A stretch of 64,000 bases of DNA, from contig NZ_WVUD01000012.1 in the NCBI RefSeq assembly GCF_009856865.1, forward strand, positions 39,649-103,648. The letters run 5' to 3'. The stretch is from Solidesulfovibrio aerotolerans (GTDB taxonomy: Bacteria > Desulfobacterota > Desulfovibrionia > Desulfovibrionales > Desulfovibrionaceae). The notes beneath the pieces are model-generated. The model ran no database searches, was not told the origin of the DNA, and saw nothing but the letters and a program-made list of their open reading frames with translations. Position 1 is the stretch's first letter, and every line of letters begins with the position of its first letter. Positions 63,463 to 64,000 of this stretch are shown here, piece after piece. The position numbers and the translations under genes are program-made.

Positions 63463-63874
63463 CTATTTCTTCGGAATGGCCCAGTCGGGCAGCACGGACA
63501 GGTCCACGCCCCAGGCCCAGGGCATGAGGAAATAGACCACCAGGGTGATCTGGATGATTCCCAGGATGTTGAGCCACAGACCCGTGCGGGCCATCTGCCG
63601 GATGGTCACCGCACCGGAGCCGAAAACCACGGCGTTTGGCGGCGTGGCCACAGGCAGCATGAAGGCATAGGAACAGGCGATACAGGCGGCCACGATGGGA
63701 CCAAGGGGGTTGATCTTCATGCCCACGGCAATGGCCCCCATGACCGGAATCATCAGCGTGGCCACGGCGGTGTTGGAGGTCACTTCCGTGAGGAAGATGT
63801 TTAAGGCCACGATGCAGGCAATGATCCAGATGAGCTGCATGCCCTCGAGATCGACCAGCAGGCCGGCAATGTAC
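63463..63874 (-). pseudogene. SLC13/DASS anion:sodium symporter, 3' part cut by an insertion
   Basis: About 136 C-terminal residues of a divalent-anion transporter: F-L-T-E-V-T-S-N-T-A-V-A-T-L and Y-A-F-M-L-P-V-A-T-P-P-N-A-V-V-F are the second-half signatures. Similarity begins at Y-I-A-G-L-L-V-D-L-E-G-M and stops abruptly at 63874, where an ISL3-like element begins. The frame stays open to the window edge, but those residues do not fit the family. The remaining 5' part should lie beyond the element. Confidence 0.75.
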
Positions 63875-64000
63875 GGTTCTTCGACGCTTGAAATGGAATT
63901 GACCTTATCCTCCGGCGAGGGGTAGCGACCCTCTCGGAGGCTCAAAATGCGTACAGAAGATATCTTCGCCCTGGGACTGGGTCTGACTCCCCCCTGGCAG
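63875..64000 (+). mobile_element. ISL3-like insertion sequence, left end (partial)
   Basis: Begins at about 63875 with GGTTCTTCGACGCTTGAAAT, which resembles ISL3-family terminal repeats (GG-C/T-TCTT..., from memory). A transposase start follows at 63947. The right end and the target duplication lie outside the window. Confidence 0.7.
63947..64000 (+). CDS. ISL3-type transposase, N-terminus (partial)
   Basis: ATG 63947 has GGAGG six bases upstream. The 18 visible residues (M-R-T-E-D-I-F-A-L-G-L-G-L-T-P-P-W-Q) match the usual N-terminus of ISL3-family transposases, where a D-L-F...A-L-G-L...P-P-W pattern precedes the zinc-finger. The gene runs off the right edge. It reads opposite to the transporter it interrupts. 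Confidence 0.7.
   Translation, partial: MRTEDIFALGLGLTPPWQ

Noticed and set aside
63875..63945. N-terminal extension of the SLC13 transporter to the window edge
   Set aside because: The frame is open, but its residues do not match the family, and the opposite strand shows a transposase start with a good ribosome site.

Overview
The window reads as a high-GC chromosome segment of a Desulfovibrionaceae-type sulfate reducer (Desulfovibrio/Solidesulfovibrio-like). Evidence: the siroheme-dependent haem pathway enzymes AhbC and AhbD with HemB, an ATP synthase a/c cluster that ends in rex and is separate from the F1 genes, B12-dependent ribonucleotide reductase, a polar flagellum operon behind a sigma-54 promoter, and a universal stress protein/TauE/ArsB-type cluster. 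I recognise no tRNA, rRNA or CRISPR array. Lineage is an inference from gene content; no database was searched.

Layout. 1-4.1 kb: end of a PRC-barrel gene, an EAL-like/HDOD protein, and an OmpR-type two-component pair on the minus strand. 4.4-7.5 kb: a complete polar amino-acid ABC operon (ATPase, binding protein, two permeases). 7.9-12.7 kb: alpha/beta hydrolase, HflX, a chemoreceptor with a sigma-28 promoter. 13.3-14.6 kb: a stand-alone IMP cyclohydrolase and a TPR protein. 14.9-20.9 kb: flgB-flgC-fliE-fliF-fliG-fliH-fliI. 21-26 kb: Lon, acylphosphatase, RadC, DNA polymerase III delta. 26.2-30.2 kb: a diguanylate cyclase and NrdJ. 30.5-37.2 kb: a conserved membrane-associated protein, an acyltransferase, a metallophosphoesterase, and an ABC ATPase/permease/DUF4857-like operon. 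37.3-43.2 kb: haem genes (ahbD, hemB, ahbC) interleaved with an HDOD protein, a MazE-like orphan and a small protein. 43.7-46.5 kb: glycogen phosphorylase and a small motility-type protein with a sigma-28 promoter. 46.6-48.6 kb: a clearly AT-rich island with a RelA/SpoT-domain plus TPR protein and a short putative transcript. 48.7-54.5 kb: DinB, a Cys-rich secreted protein, two AtpI-like genes, atpB, atpE, rex, azlC/azlD. 54.5-60.8 kb: an unusual sigma-54-type activator diverging from a sigma-54 promoter that drives usp, a TauE/SafE exporter and small envelope proteins. 60.9-64 kb: ArsB/NhaD transporter, CBS protein, envelope protein, and an SLC13 transporter gene cut by an ISL3-like insertion sequence that runs off the window edge.

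A family of hairpin-rich intergenic repeats recurs at seven loci, always just 3' of a gene. Three copies are exactly 142 bp composites of two inverted half units, and stem bases covary between copies. The other strong candidates for new biology are the horizontally acquired ppGpp-synthetase-like/TPR gene, and the GAFSEA-variant activator facing a sigma-54 promoter with upstream direct repeats. Regulatory logic visible here links motility genes to sigma-54/sigma-28, ATP synthase to a Rex-like redox operator, and the stress/export cluster to sigma-54.
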